A DNA stretch of 64,000 bases from Humulus lupulus (taxonomy: Eukaryota > Streptophyta > Magnoliopsida > Rosales > Cannabaceae): contig NC_084800.1 in NCBI RefSeq assembly GCF_963169125.1, positions 148,796,397 to 148,860,396 of the forward strand, read 5' to 3'. Within the stretch, counting starts at the first letter, position 1; each line of letters opens with the position of its first letter. Of the stretch, positions 23,752-36,578 are shown piece after piece. The translations under genes were made by a program, and so were the position numbers. Under the pieces are notes generated by a model. The model saw only the letters and a program-made list of their open reading frames with translations. It made no database searches and was not told where the DNA came from.

Positions 23752-25687
23752 TGTTGTGGAGATTATGCACTACGCAAGTATACACAATCGTAACAAGTAA
23801 TAAAGTGATATATAAAGAATCATTCCCGTGAAGACTTTTATTAACTACAAAAAATTAATCTTTAATTCTAATTGATTGAAAAATAATGAATTTTAAATTT
23901 GTAAAACTATGGGAATATAACAATAACATAATAAAATAGAACAATAGAGAATCAATACTAAAATTTAAATTCAATGGATTAAGAATTAGGGTTATCAATT
24001 TCATCAACTATCTACCTATGCCTCTCTAATGTGAATTTAAGAATTCCTATCTTTATTGTGTTAGCGGATTACAATTGTAAATTATATTCTTACTATTACT
24101 TATAATTCTCTACAATAAGCAATCTCCTACATCTCTATGGTAAACTAACATATTGCAGGCATTAAACACGTAATCCCTAAGCTACACAAATCATACAAGT
24201 ACTCTCATCCAATATAATTCTATGATTATTTGAATATAACATATTTATCCTTCAATTCTCAAATCTCATGTTAAAATCATATAAATCATGTAAAGGGTGA
24301 TCAAGCATTCACAAGCATTAAACATAAGTCAAACAATTCACAATACGGATAAGAAATTCATAAAAATCACATTAGATAATCATAAGGTTTCAAGAGAATC
24401 CATTAACACCACAAATAAGAAAATTAGTTCATGCTAAGCATAACCAAATCCATTAAACTAAATATAAGCATCATTACAAGAGAAAGTAAAAGAATTACAG
24501 AACTAGTTGATCTCTACGGTTTGCCTCCACAGAGTTGTCCTTCAATCTCCTATTAGGGTTTCCCCTTAGGGTTCCTCCATAGAAAATCATCATAATGTTG
24601 CTCAAATAGTAGTTTGTGCTTTTCACATGAAATTCAACATTTTCCCCTGCATAAAATGTCCTAATCTTCACATTGACTGCCTCAGGCGCCGCCGCCCCAT
24701 AAGTTTGCGTTGCGGCCCATGTCCAGCAACCGAAATCTGCCTCGTCTCTGCCTCAACAAGCGTCGTGGCTCAAACTCTCCAATCAATAGGGTCAGCCCTC
24801 AACTTCTCAGGATTCAGCGTCTCTGTCTAATCGCAGCGTCGCGACTCCAATGTTTAGAGTGGCGACTCAAATGCCCTTTTTTCACCCAATCACATTTTTT
24901 TTGAAGCCATACATGGTCATTTATCAATTTTTCCATAAATTCTGAAATATTATGTAGCACAGGCAACAAAAACGTCATACTGCACAATCATAACTAAATA
25001 AGTTCAAAACTTCCCTAAAACAACTCTCTAAAACACTATAAAAACTACTCTATAAACATACATTCGCAATAAAATATTTTTACTTCAATGAAATATGATG
25101 ACTAGAGACTTGATAATGAATTTTGATATCAACATGAGATGATGGTTGAAGTCTGAATCTTAAATTTCCAATTCCAACAAATGATTATTGCTAGAGACCA
25201 TGATAAAACTTTGAACCTACGAACAATCATAGTTATAGAATCTTGCTAATAACGTTTTGAAAAAATATTATGAATACCTAAATATAAAGTATAAAGAAAG
25301 AAACAGATAAAATAATTGAAAGAGTGAAACTCTTGTGTATTATTTCGATGGGGATTGAACCCTATTTATACAGATAAATATTTTCAAGAAAAATCAAGTA
25401 AGTGCCACAAATACAATAAGGAACTAATGTTGATATTTAACTTTTGGTAACCTGATAATTCTCCATTATTATGAACATTCATTTATATATTTATAATATT
25501 TATAAGAAAAAAATTAGAACAATATAAAATTTATTTAAGATTTAAAAATTATTTATTTTATTATCATATAAATTTAGTTTAACTATTTTAATTTTGAGTA
25601 ATATATAATAAAAAAGTAAATATATTTAGATTTAACAAACACATTTATTGTAGAATTTTTTCAAAAAGGTAAAAGTTGGGTTGTACC
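23752..25687 (-). mobile_element. LTR of the Athila-like element, outer end uncertain
   Basis: The block begins TGTTGTGG immediately outside the PBS. The segment is AT-rich. On the minus strand it has a TATA box (TGTATAAATAGG, 25361-25372) about 1.6 kb from the gag-proximal end, so U3 lies farther right. No clear CA end or purine tract is visible before the solo LTR at 25688; the given end is only that boundary. A GC-richer patch near 24680-24860 with several CGTCG words lies in what would be R/U5. Confidence 0.45.
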
Positions 25688-27878
25688 TGTTGGAAAAATC
25701 ATTCAGAGCACGCAGCGAAAACTTTGTGTGGTGGGCCCATTGGTTTTTTTATGAGAACAACAAAAAGAATAAAAAAAATTCATTAATCATATAAACAATT
25801 TATATGACCAAGAAAATAATCTAGAAACATTATCATACAATACTATTAATCATGCAACAAATATATATATATCCAATATATTTATATAGAATATATAAAC
25901 ACAAAAATCAAGGACATAATATTTGACCTCTTGAAGCCTATCAAGTGTCCTTGAGCACTCAAACCACGATCTTTCAGAGTGTTCTCTGCACCTCAAGATG
26001 TGTGTGGGCACATAGAGAATATGGGTTTGTATTTTAGGAATCACAAGTATTTTTCAATACATGAGAACTTGGATTATGGTCTGAGAACGGCTAGAATAAA
26101 GAAGAAAAAGGAATAACTTTTTGTTTGACAAAAAGCTCTGAATGATTTGTGTTCTCTGTATTTTGTGTATGTTTTTCTTATTTCTCTTCTTCTTCTATAT
26201 CATATATATAGAGATTCATATTACCATATTATTCATAATAATAATAGTAATATAATGTAATAATGATGGTATGATTTGATTTAGGTAAATATCTAACATA
26301 CCAAATTTGAAAAGAAAAAATTCAAATTATTAGACAATTAAATAAATAAAATAAAAACTACACTGATATAATATCAGTACAAGTAGTAAACGCATGTCAC
26401 AATACTTGGACTGTGCCAAACGTACTGTTATTCCCTTTTCAGGGATTTTGTATTTTTCTTTTATTTAATTATTTAACTAAATCAATTTTCCACAAAATAA
26501 GATATTTATCTTTTTAAGGAAAAGATGACAATCGTATTTCAAAATTTAAATTATAAATTAAAAATTCAAATTGATGATCATCATTATCATCATCTTTTAA
26601 AATTCAATAAATCAAAAACTATTTTTGACTTACCAATTTTATTTTCTCCCACTCAAATAAAATAATTAATTTATTTATATATATGAAATTCGAAATTTTA
26701 TATATTTAAATTAATAAATATAATTTCAAAATTAATAATTAATTCTAAATTAATTATTCAACCTCAATTATCATATAATTGCATACTTGACGTGAATAAT
26801 AAAATTCTTCTCAAATTCCTAAATTACAGTTATACTCGTGTATCAACTCTTACCTTGATATGGTGTTGATAGAGCCACCCTGGACCTATGGACCTATAAT
26901 ATCAAGCTCCAATAAATATTACTTTATTAATCAAAGCTCTTTGATTAAATAATCACATTTAGTAATCTCATGATTATTCCACTAAAAATATGAGATTGAA
27001 CTCTTGATAATTAGAGACATATATTTACTGAGTACTTTATTAAGAATAAAGTGTCCATTGATATAATCATTACATACAGTGTTAATCCTCTATTAATAAT
27101 TCATAATTAAAAGGGAATAAAATTATCATTTTACCCTTTTAGCTATAACTTGTTCCTAAAGTACCATTGACTTTACTAGTGAAGGCTGTGTCACAACAAG
27201 TTTGCAACGTTAGTGCTCATAACCTTTTCAGTTCCAAAAGTCAAGCAAATGGGAACCATTATTCAATCTATAAGAAGATATAGATTCCATACCTATTAAA
27301 CTACGTCCCCAACTATATACATCATTGAGTCTCCAAAACAATTGTTCTTAGCCTGATCATTCTGACAAACCTTAACGCATGAATCAAAGGATCAGATGAC
27401 ATATATAGGAGTTCATGTAACCTCTGAATTAAGATTATCGTGTATATGATCATCATTTTATGTGTTTGATTAATACTATGAAATGATGTTTAAACAAGTA
27501 TTAACAAATCACATCTGGTCCAGTTCTACATACTCTCATCATGCAAAGTACCTCCACTGAAGTGTCCTACTACACTAGTAACACGGATCTAGGTCACTTG
27601 TATTCATAATACGAGTGGATTGTACTAGCAGTAATTAATCTAAAGATTCCATAACTTTATTTTAATACGAACTATTTAAGTTTATTATCTTAATCTCGAT
27701 CCTACCATACCAATATGAGATTAATACCACATAGATAAACTTTAGAATTTTCTTATATTCACTTAATATTATCATATAATATCGGACATAGTCTATATAT
27801 ATAATAATTCTATTCAGTTATTTATTTCATTGAAAATATGTGTCAACTACAATTGTTTTAAAGACACTATTCCCAACA
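25688..27878 (-). mobile_element. Solo LTR, Ty1/copia type, with TSD
   Basis: 2191 bp beginning TGTTGGAAAAATC and ending TTCCCAACA on the plus strand, flanked on both sides by GTACC (25683-25687 and 27879-27883). No internal domain is present, so this is a solo LTR left by LTR-LTR recombination. Its left end (TGTTGGAAAAA) and stretches near 26890 (ATCAAGCTCCAATAA) and 26997 (TTGAACTCTTGA) resemble the LTRs of copia element F, which suggests related families and a minus orientation. Confidence 0.9.
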
Positions 27879-27883
27879 GTACC

Positions 27884-30150
27884 AACTATAGCTTTTAGGT
27901 GTAGCTGCTACATAAATTCTACAATAAGTTATTTTCTCACTATTTATCAAACATCTATACATCGCAAACTATAAAGGTGTCCGTCAAGGATTGATGTCTA
28001 TAGTGTGCCCATACAACAATTTTCTTTTTATAAAAATAGATCCTAAAGAAGAAAAGAAAAGGGAAAAACAAACCCATACACAACATTAACCTGATTTATT
28101 TTCCCTCTTAGTTGCCACCTCTTTCCCTGACTAATCAATTCTCTCCTTCTCTTCTTCTCTCTTAATTTTTAATAAAATTCTCTCAAAGTAAACAACAAAT
28201 TCTCTTAGCCACCCTCTCTTTGATCCGCTCCGGTTCAAGAAAATGTTGAGCTCCATTGGCAACTATTAATGTGGAGAAATAGTGTGACAGTAGCGGTGAT
28301 TGAGTGATGGTCTTTGAAATCCACCCCCCCTTTTTCTCTCTCTTGTGTAGCGGTAGCAGAAAATTTATAGGTCCATTCTTTTATGCTCCATTAAATCATT
28401 CTTTTTGCTTCTTGTAACAATCGACACAAGAATGATAAATGCCAATAAAAAACTCTAGGCCAGTTGGCTGTAACATATCAAGTATGCTCGATATCTAATA
28501 AATCATCTTGAATTGCAAATAAAAAAATATTAGTAAATTTGACATAAAATTAATGGACTTAAGAATGATTATATACATAATTTACATGTAATCATTAAAT
28601 GAATTTTAATTAGCTATCCTGATCGAGTAATTTAGTCCAAGTAATAGTTGGGATGAATGTGTTGTTTAACTAGAATATCCCAATCCCCTTATACAAGTGG
28701 TGAGAAAAGTCACCAACCTCTTACACATACCATCCCCTTATGTCCCAAATGAGAGGAATCGGTTTACCCAATTTTTCCTTTAATACTTGGGTGATTAGTC
28801 CAATGATTTGTTTACGCATGTTTTTGCTAACAATATTATTTTCAAATAACACAATTTAAAATTAATATATAAATATACAAGGAACCAACCTAACTAATGT
28901 AGAAATAAAATGATTTCATACATCAATATGCCTGTAACTGTGACACTTTACAAGGGGATAGACCCATTATCACCCCGTGAAAGTGCATAACGTCAGCCAT
29001 ATCTATGAAATACAAACATAAGGACATATATATTTATATATATGAACTAAAAATAATGGTAAATGGTTGTACTTTTGAAATGATTAATAAATATTACATT
29101 TTACAATTTTGTCATTTAATATATATATCTTAGTCATCACTATAATATTCTTCACTATTACAAACATTTTCTTCATCTTCTTTATGTATAACATCCCAGC
29201 TTCACATTAGATAATCTATTTGGATATTGATTATTAGTCCAACTCTTCTCAATAATTGACATTTTAAGTGTGTAGCATTGCACAATGTTTATTGATTTTT
29301 TTTCGTAAAAAATTTAGTAGCCTCCCTATTGTTCTGGTAAGTGGGCAAACTAAAATTGAGTCTACACAATTACGAGAACAAAAGAGTTACATACCGAATT
29401 TGATTTTATATTTTCAATATAATGAAGCAAATTAACAATTTTACTTACCAATATTCAAAATAATTATTTTATTCCCTAAATAACTTATTTGTTCACATTT
29501 ATAATTTGATAATTTGATAATTATTTCAAAAAAATTTAGTTTCACCAATAAAAAAAATGGCTATATAATGACAAAATCTTGCAAATAACAAAGTAGCCAA
29601 AATATCAAGATTATGCCAAAGAACAAACACCCATCAAACATTCAATTAATCTAACATATTCTACTTTTTTTTCTTTCAAATCTACCTAATCAAATCTTTA
29701 TTACAAAAATAAAACTAATAAAATGTAATAACAAGCATAATTTTAAACAATATTTTGTAATTTTTTGAACCTAATAAGGCTTTTAATACAAATCATTTTT
29801 TATATAAAAAAATAGTAACAATTTTTTTATTAATTAGACTTATTATTTTTATATTATGTATAAATAAAACATATAACAAATAAATATGTAATTATCAATT
29901 CCTAAATATATATACAGACAAGTGGAGATGCGGAAAAAGTGAGCATGTCAAAGAATGGAGGAGAGCAGGCCAAAACATTGTAGACTAAGCGCCTAGACGA
30001 TTGAATCGTAGATTTAATGAGTTTATGACCAAGATTAAGTTCACTAGAAGTAATTTTTATCCTTTTTTACATTTTAATGATCAAATCTATCTCTTACTCT
30101 AATTTGATGACATTTTGATTTTTGGTCAAACTTGTCATGAAATTGATAAG
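27884..30150. other. AT-rich stretch without recognised gene
   Basis: I see no coding frame, LTR pair or RNA gene here. There are T-rich and CT-rich tracts near 28100-28200 and 28320-28350, and A/T tracts around 29500-29880. It may include old transposon debris. Confidence 0.5.
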
Positions 30151-30157
30151 CTGAAAA

Positions 30158-30730
30158 AAAAAAAAAACTTCAAGATGAGTTTGAGATGAAAGACATGGGG
30201 GCTGCAAGTCTAATTTTTGGCACTGAAAGACAAAGGAACAAACTTAGTATTAGTAAGCTTTCTTAGAAAAGGAACTTGAAGAAGGTTTTGGAAACATTTG
30301 GCATGGAAAATGCCAAACCAATCATATCACGTCTTGCAGCTCACTTCAAGCTACTCAGTCAAATGCTCCTACAACACGTGAAGAAAGAAGGCATATGAGT
30401 AAAGTGTCTTATGCTAATTGTGTAGGAAGCGTAATGTACGCTATGGTGTTGACTACACCAGATCTTAGACAAACTAAGAGTGTGGTGAGTAGATTTATGG
30501 TTGATCTGGGTGAAGAACATTGGTCTGCATTTAAGGGGATTTTGATGTATGTGAAAGGGTTTGTAAATATTGATTTAATTTGTGGAAAAGTGGCACACAT
30601 ACTAGAGGAAGTTGTTGGTTTTTTGGACTCAGATTATTCAAGGAGTATTTATACTTGAAAGCCCACATCAGGTTATGTTTTCATAGCTTTTGGTAGTTGT
30701 GTTAGTCGGAAGTCAAATCTAAAGAAAGTG
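30158..30730 (+). pseudogene. Ty1/copia RT-RNase H remnant (K)
   Basis: The segment starts just after a 13-base A run. The first frame reads DEFEMKDMGAASLIFGTERQ and FGMENAKPI with an in-frame stop. A second frame from 30395 reads MSKVSYANCVGSVMYAM, then TPDL, VSRFM and FLDSDYS, and continues to SGYVF and SRKSNLKK. This is the RT C-terminal connection and RNase H start of a copia pol. It is broken by a frameshift near 30390 and stops, and is cut at 30731 by the start of an LTR. The five bases before the cut are AAGTG, the presumed left target duplication. Confidence 0.82.
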
Positions 30731-33700
30731 TGTAACGTCCTGCGTTTTTGGGTACCTTTAAACGACTCGGGTCGGGATTTTACCCCGAGTTAAGAATGTT
30801 ATTTTAAATAATATTATGTTTGTTTGGAATTTATATCCATGATTTATTTCTAGCCAAATTATGAATTTTGTGATTAAAGGTCAAGATAAGACTTTCGGTC
30901 TTGGACTGACACAAAAACCCTGATCGGGTAAAAATCTCAGAAAATAAAATGAAAAACTATAGAAAATATATTTTGGACATAAAATACATTCATAAAAATC
31001 AAAGTTTGGTAAAAAATAATAAACCTAAGGTAAATTGGAAATTTTAGGGCATTTTGTGTTAAATACTTAATTTTACCGAAATTAGGAATTTCATTCCATG
31101 AATGGACCTTATGTTAAATTTTATAGTGTGATTAATTGAATTAAATGTGAGAGACATTTAATTTAATTATTATGTGTTAATTTTTATTTTTTTTCTTCTA
31201 AAAAAATATATGTATAATAATAACTTTATTATGAGTGAAAAAAGTTATAGAAAGTCAATTTAGATTTTTCTTCTTAGGAAATGTTTATTAACCTTTATAT
31301 ATAAAAATATATATATATAAATGCATGTATATAAATAGATGGCCGGCCATGTGAGGTTTTAAATGGTGTGAACAAAATTAATTAAGTTTTACATCTCATT
31401 TTAAATATTAGGGTTAATGGCAAGTGGATAGTAAAATACTCATGTGTTTTAGGATATTTTAGAGTAATTTAAACCCTTCTAACCCCCCAAATCTGACCAC
31501 CTCTCTCTCACAATCACTCTCATCTTTTTTTAAAACTCTCTCAAGTTTTCTCCCCATCTTCAACCTCAAGAACAATAAGAAGGCCTGGCAGCCTAAGATT
31601 TGGTCTAGGAAGGGTTTCCCTGAGGTAAAGTTTCAAAAAACTTGACTTTGTAAAGTTTTTAACCATATGTCTTTCAATAGCTAACTATCTATGTTGTTGG
31701 GGGGAGTTGGAAGGACTCAAAGGTAGTAAGAACATCAAAACCTAGAGCAAGAACAACAAGAGGTAAAATGTTTACCTTTTATGGTTGTTATTGTATAGTT
31801 TTTATTTTAAGCATTAATTTGTATATTTAATGCTTAAAGTTTCTTATTGGTGATGTAATAAGGCTATGGTAGTTTCTCTATAATTTTTATGATGCTTTTG
31901 TTTTGATTTTTGAAAATAGGGATCAAAATCCGTAAGGGTTTCGATGAGAACCCTGAAACAAAATACAAGTTTTGAGCTGTGACTTCCAAGGGATTAAGCA
32001 TCCACTGTATATTGATTTTTTAAAATTTAATTATGATGTGATGTTTCTAAGATTGAGTACATAAAATTGATATTTTGAAACACTAAAAAATGTTTAAAAA
32101 TGAGTGAGTTATGCTCTTTCAAAGTTTAGGTAAAAAACTATTTTTTCATATTCTTAATTTCGGGACCAAGTTTGGATAGCCAATGTATAGGAAAAATGAA
32201 TCCAGTTTTTTCTAAAATTTGGTGGACATATTCTTGGCATAACGTAGTACTCCACTGTAAAATTTGGTAACAAAATACTGAACAGTTTGAAAGTTATTAA
32301 GTGCCAAAGTTTGAAAAAATTAAGGACTTGAAAATAAGGTCATTTTTACCTCATTGTTGGAAAATAATATCACCAATAAAAAATGCTCATTTTCACCTAT
32401 TATTTTTCAAAGACCTAAATGGCATACAAAAAATAGAATTGGGAAATTTCGCTAACAATTAGGTAAGTAAATTTCAAGTTATGACCTAACAAATTATGTA
32501 GTTAAAAATGTGAAAATTTTGGTTTTCACACTTAGTGTAAAAATGAGATTTTGGAACTTAAGGTAAAAAGTAAAAAATTTCTTATTGCAAGATAAAAACT
32601 TTGTTAGTCTTGAAAACATATTTTGACCTAAAATACCACTTTGAGTATAGTGAGAATTATTTTTATTAAAGAATTTTTATTCTTTCTAAAAATAAAAGAA
32701 TTAATTTATTAATACGTTAATAAATTAAAAGAGGATTTAAAACCCTATATTTTGAGAAAATAATTTAGTGAATTATTTTTCTAGTAAGTAAACTTGATTA
32801 ATTGACTTTGGAAAAATTAACTAGTCGAGATGAGAAATTTTTAATGGTTTTTCTAATTAAGATAAAATTAGGCTATTTTCTTAAAACGGTTTTTATAGAT
32901 TAAAACCATAAGAAAAATAAAAAGAAAATTAAGATTTTATTTCTTGAAAAATAATTAAGGAATTTATTTAGTATTTTCTGGATATAATACTAGCTAAAAT
33001 CTTCTATATATTTAATCGACTTGTTGAAATTACGGGTTAATAGTGATACTTTTGAAGAATAAGATTTTTAGCGGATTTTGGGAAAATACTATTGTGATAC
33101 CCGAGCCTAGGTATCGAGACCATAGGATAGGTCTCCCCGAGACTTAGGGTTTATTCTCAAATATTTTTGTATGAATTTCCTTAATGGGTTTAAAACCAAA
33201 TAAGGATCGTTAATCCTTACTAATGACTTATAAAATGATCAAACTGCCCAAAATAATAATAATGAATTATGAAGTGCCATAATTAATCTGATTGTACTGT
33301 ATGGATAAGCATAACTAGACTTTATATTGAAGGGTGAAATCTTGCTGAGAGCAAAGAACTCCAAGTAAGTCAACTTATATTGTGTGGCTGCAACATGAAA
33401 CGACTATTGTATTGTATGTTAGTATATGGACATATGCACATATATACACTGTCGTAGAAAGTTGCTTAGAGACGTTAGTCTAGTGAGTGCTGATTTAAAA
33501 AATATGAACGGTAGATATACGTTATATTCTAGACGGCTGATCCCCATCACACTGCTTGATTTTATTATGTCAGGTTCATTAAAGAGTGCCCAAGAGGTGA
33601 GGATTGCTGGTTTAAACCTAGGGGCGCCAAAATGAATGGGACCTAGGGGCCCTCATGCTTACCTAATCAATGAATGACTACTTACCAAGCAAGTGCTCTG

Positions 33701-33765
33701 ATAAGTTATTCCAGGTTAGTAGCCGTGAATATTTCCATTTAGTGAGAGTGCCTAGAGATACTAGG
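30731..33765 (+). mobile_element. LTR H, partial, interrupted by element G
   Basis: The block begins TGTAACGTCC directly inside the copia remnant, the usual start of the gypsy LTRs in this window. It runs about 3 kb of AT-rich sequence to the G insertion. There is no PBS, coding region or LTR end before 33766, so the rest must lie to the right of G and outside the window. Plus orientation is suggested by TATA-like sequence near 31290-31320 and by the absence of the reverse-oriented LTR words seen in B and E. Family identity is uncertain. Confidence 0.6.
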
Positions 33766-36148
33766 TGTAATGACCCAAAATTTCTATTAAGGCTTAAGGG
33801 CCTTGATTAGTGTGCTGGGAGGGCATAACTGGTTTATGTGTGATTTAAATGATTTAATGCATGATTATATGATAAGCATGCTTATATGACTATTTGGATA
33901 TATGAGATGCATAATTATGAGTATTAGGATATAGGTAGGCCCTGATTAGATTAAAAGGGCACATTCGTAACTTTAGCCCTTTTAGGGCATAAATGTAATT
34001 ATTTGTGATAAATTGATGAGACCACATTATTATGTGGATATATATTTACAGCATGCGGATTGAGGCGATCCTAGGGAGCCAGTTGGCGAGAAAGTCACAG
34101 CGGGAGCCAATACTTGACTCGGGGCGAGTCAAGGGGTATTTTGAATATTTGACAATTATTTGGGTTATTGGGTTAGGGAAATAAATAATTGGAGATATAT
34201 TTGAGGTTAGGAAATTTACCATTTTTCCCCCGGGGACGTTTTTGGCACCCCGAACTTTGGGATTAACTTAAGTAAACTAAATAAGATAAAACAAAATCAA
34301 GGGAAGGCAGTAGAAACACCTAAAACCAACCCTTCCCTCTTCTCTCAGCTCACTCAACATTTTCTCTCAAGGAAGCCATTGGAAATCAAAGGAGGACTTA
34401 GCTAGATATTCAAGAATTTGAGCTAAGAGTTTGGAGATTAGCTTAGGGATGGCTAGAGGATCTAATCAAGGATTGAGGTAAGTCCTCAGTTACATCCTTG
34501 GTTATAAAATTCTGTAGTTTTGGTTGGGTTCTAAGTGTTTATGGGTTTTTTACATTAAAGGTTGAATTAAGGCAGAAGACTTGGGAGTTAGCTCAGCAAT
34601 TGTTTGGTGGACTTGTTCTTCAATAAAGGTAAGCATATAATGAAAGTTTAGCATTTGAATTATGTGTTTGCTTGGCTGGGTTTTGGTGTTTATAAGCTTA
34701 TGGGTCTTAAGGATTAAAGTGAGATTTTGATGAGTTTCTAAGTTCGGTGTATGTTGGGTTTTGCTGCTAGAAACATGTTAGGATGGTTGTGATAGTTGAA
34801 TTATATCATTGGGATGGTTTTAGGTGAATTGGAGTGAGGTTTGGTTGTTAAAAATTGTGGGTTTTCTAGGTTCAAAGGGGTCGGGCCGCGGCTCAGTTCT
34901 TGGTGTGTCGCGGCCCTCTAAAACAGATGGCAGCTAAGGAAGAAGGGCGGGTGGCGGCATAGGGAATGCTGGGCCGTGGTCCGTGTCTGTTTTTGGGCAA
35001 GGTTGGGCCTCTGGAAGGAGGCGGGTCACGATATAGAAGGCTTGGGTCGTGGCTCTTAAGGGCATATTTAGCCTTAGGGAGGTTTTAGGAGCGGGAATGT
35101 AATATAGAGTGCTCGGGATTGACTCCACCACCGTGTTCGGTGGAATTCAATGTTCCGAAGGCTAGAACTTGGTCCGGAAACCTTTATGCAATTATTATTG
35201 ATTGAATCCCTATCTTGGTTGCGACTAGGTGTTAGCTAGGGCTCAGGAAACAAATCATGCTCAAGGGGTCATCTCTCGTAATCATAACACTTGGAATCAA
35301 AGGTAAGAAAACTGCACCCGGTTGTGAGTTTATATGGGACTAAGGGCTCCCTATTCTTGTATGCATTATTTAAGATGGTATTATGCCATTTGAATATAAA
35401 ACATAGGACCTAAGAGTGTCGAGGTTTATATTGGCACACAGGGCACGACTCAGCCATTGGTAACTGAGGACAGCTTAATATTCATTAAGCTCGGTTTAAG
35501 CGAACCGGAGTCAGTGGTGTAAACAGAGGGTGCAACCTAAGGCGTCGACCCTAGTTATTGTATGATTAGTAGTTGTTGCTATGTGTCAAATATGATATGC
35601 TGAATATCTGAGTATTGATTGTGGATTTATTGGTTATGTCTATTGATTTTGTGTATGTCATGGTCTGCTGATTATATGATCATGCTTAAAGAATTATTTG
35701 GTTATCGTCATTGTTTATGCTATGATATTATGGTTTTCTTGCTACGCCTTGGCTCACAGGTGCTACGTGGTGCAGGTAAAGGCAAGGGTAAGCTTGATCT
35801 GCCCTGATTTGGAGGGCTTTAGAGGTGGAATGTACATGATTTTCTGCTCAGCCGCCACGGTTGAGGGATGGACAGGAACAGGAGGACCTTAAATGTCTGT
35901 TTTTCCCTTAGAGTGGCCAATTGATGTATATACTCTGGAAAATTTTGTAAACTATCCTTTAAACTTTATTACTTTTGGGATCACATGTTTAAAATGTTTA
36001 TTTATATGAAATGTATCTTTTGACCAAAATCTTTAACCCTAGCTCAATAGTGGTTTTAGTGACATGTTTTAACTAAATAACTTGGTTAGCAAGTCTTACA
36101 CCTTTATAAATACACAGTGTACCGGTCTTGGCTACCCAGGACGTTACA
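33766..36148 (+). repeat. 5' LTR of element G (Tekay-type)
   Basis: 2383 bp, TGTAATGACC...GGACGTTACA, followed two bases later by a PBS. It shares with B, D and E the ordered landmarks of this family: GGTAAG donor-like sites (34477, 34628, 35301), a degraded CCGCGG cluster (34880-35060), and GGTGCTACGTGGTGCAGGTAAAGG-like sequence near 35760. The preceding bases are CTAGG; the matching right-hand duplication is off the window. Confidence 0.92.
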
Positions 36149-36151
36149 ACT

Positions 36152-36163
36152 TGGTATCAAATC
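36152..36163 (+). other. Degenerate primer-binding site of element G
   Basis: TGGTATCAAATC, where D and B have TGGTATCAGAGC. Two mismatches to the initiator-Met tRNA complement, consistent with the decayed state of the copy. Confidence 0.85.
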
Positions 36164-36578
36164 GTCCTAGGTTTAAGGGTTCCTAAAGACCAGCTGGACA
36201 TGTACATTCGCCATTAAAGACCAGCTCAGTTTAGGGTTTGGTAAATGTGTATATGTGTTTATATGCTTAAGTGATTGGAATGAATTATGATTGTTTTTAT
36301 ATGTTGGATTAATAGGAAGCATGAGATACTGATAGAGCCGTGCTCTTGACTGCTGTGTGACAATATTGAGGCGTGCTTATTAGCATTGGTATGCATGCAA
36401 ATGAATGTTTGAAATGATTAACTGCATATGATTTATATATGGATGAATATATGGAAAAATGCATATATCTAGATTGCTTGTGATTGATTGTGTTCCAATG
36501 GTGGACTATGGAAAGATTATTACCCTGTCATCATAGTCTGATCGTTGAGTCGTTGATTGCAGATTAACTTGGATAGTC

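Noticed and set aside
24627..24904. Overlapping plus-strand frames of 64-67 codons in the Athila-like LTR
   Set aside because: They lie in a locally GC-rich patch of LTR with no recognisable protein; chance frames are the likelier explanation.
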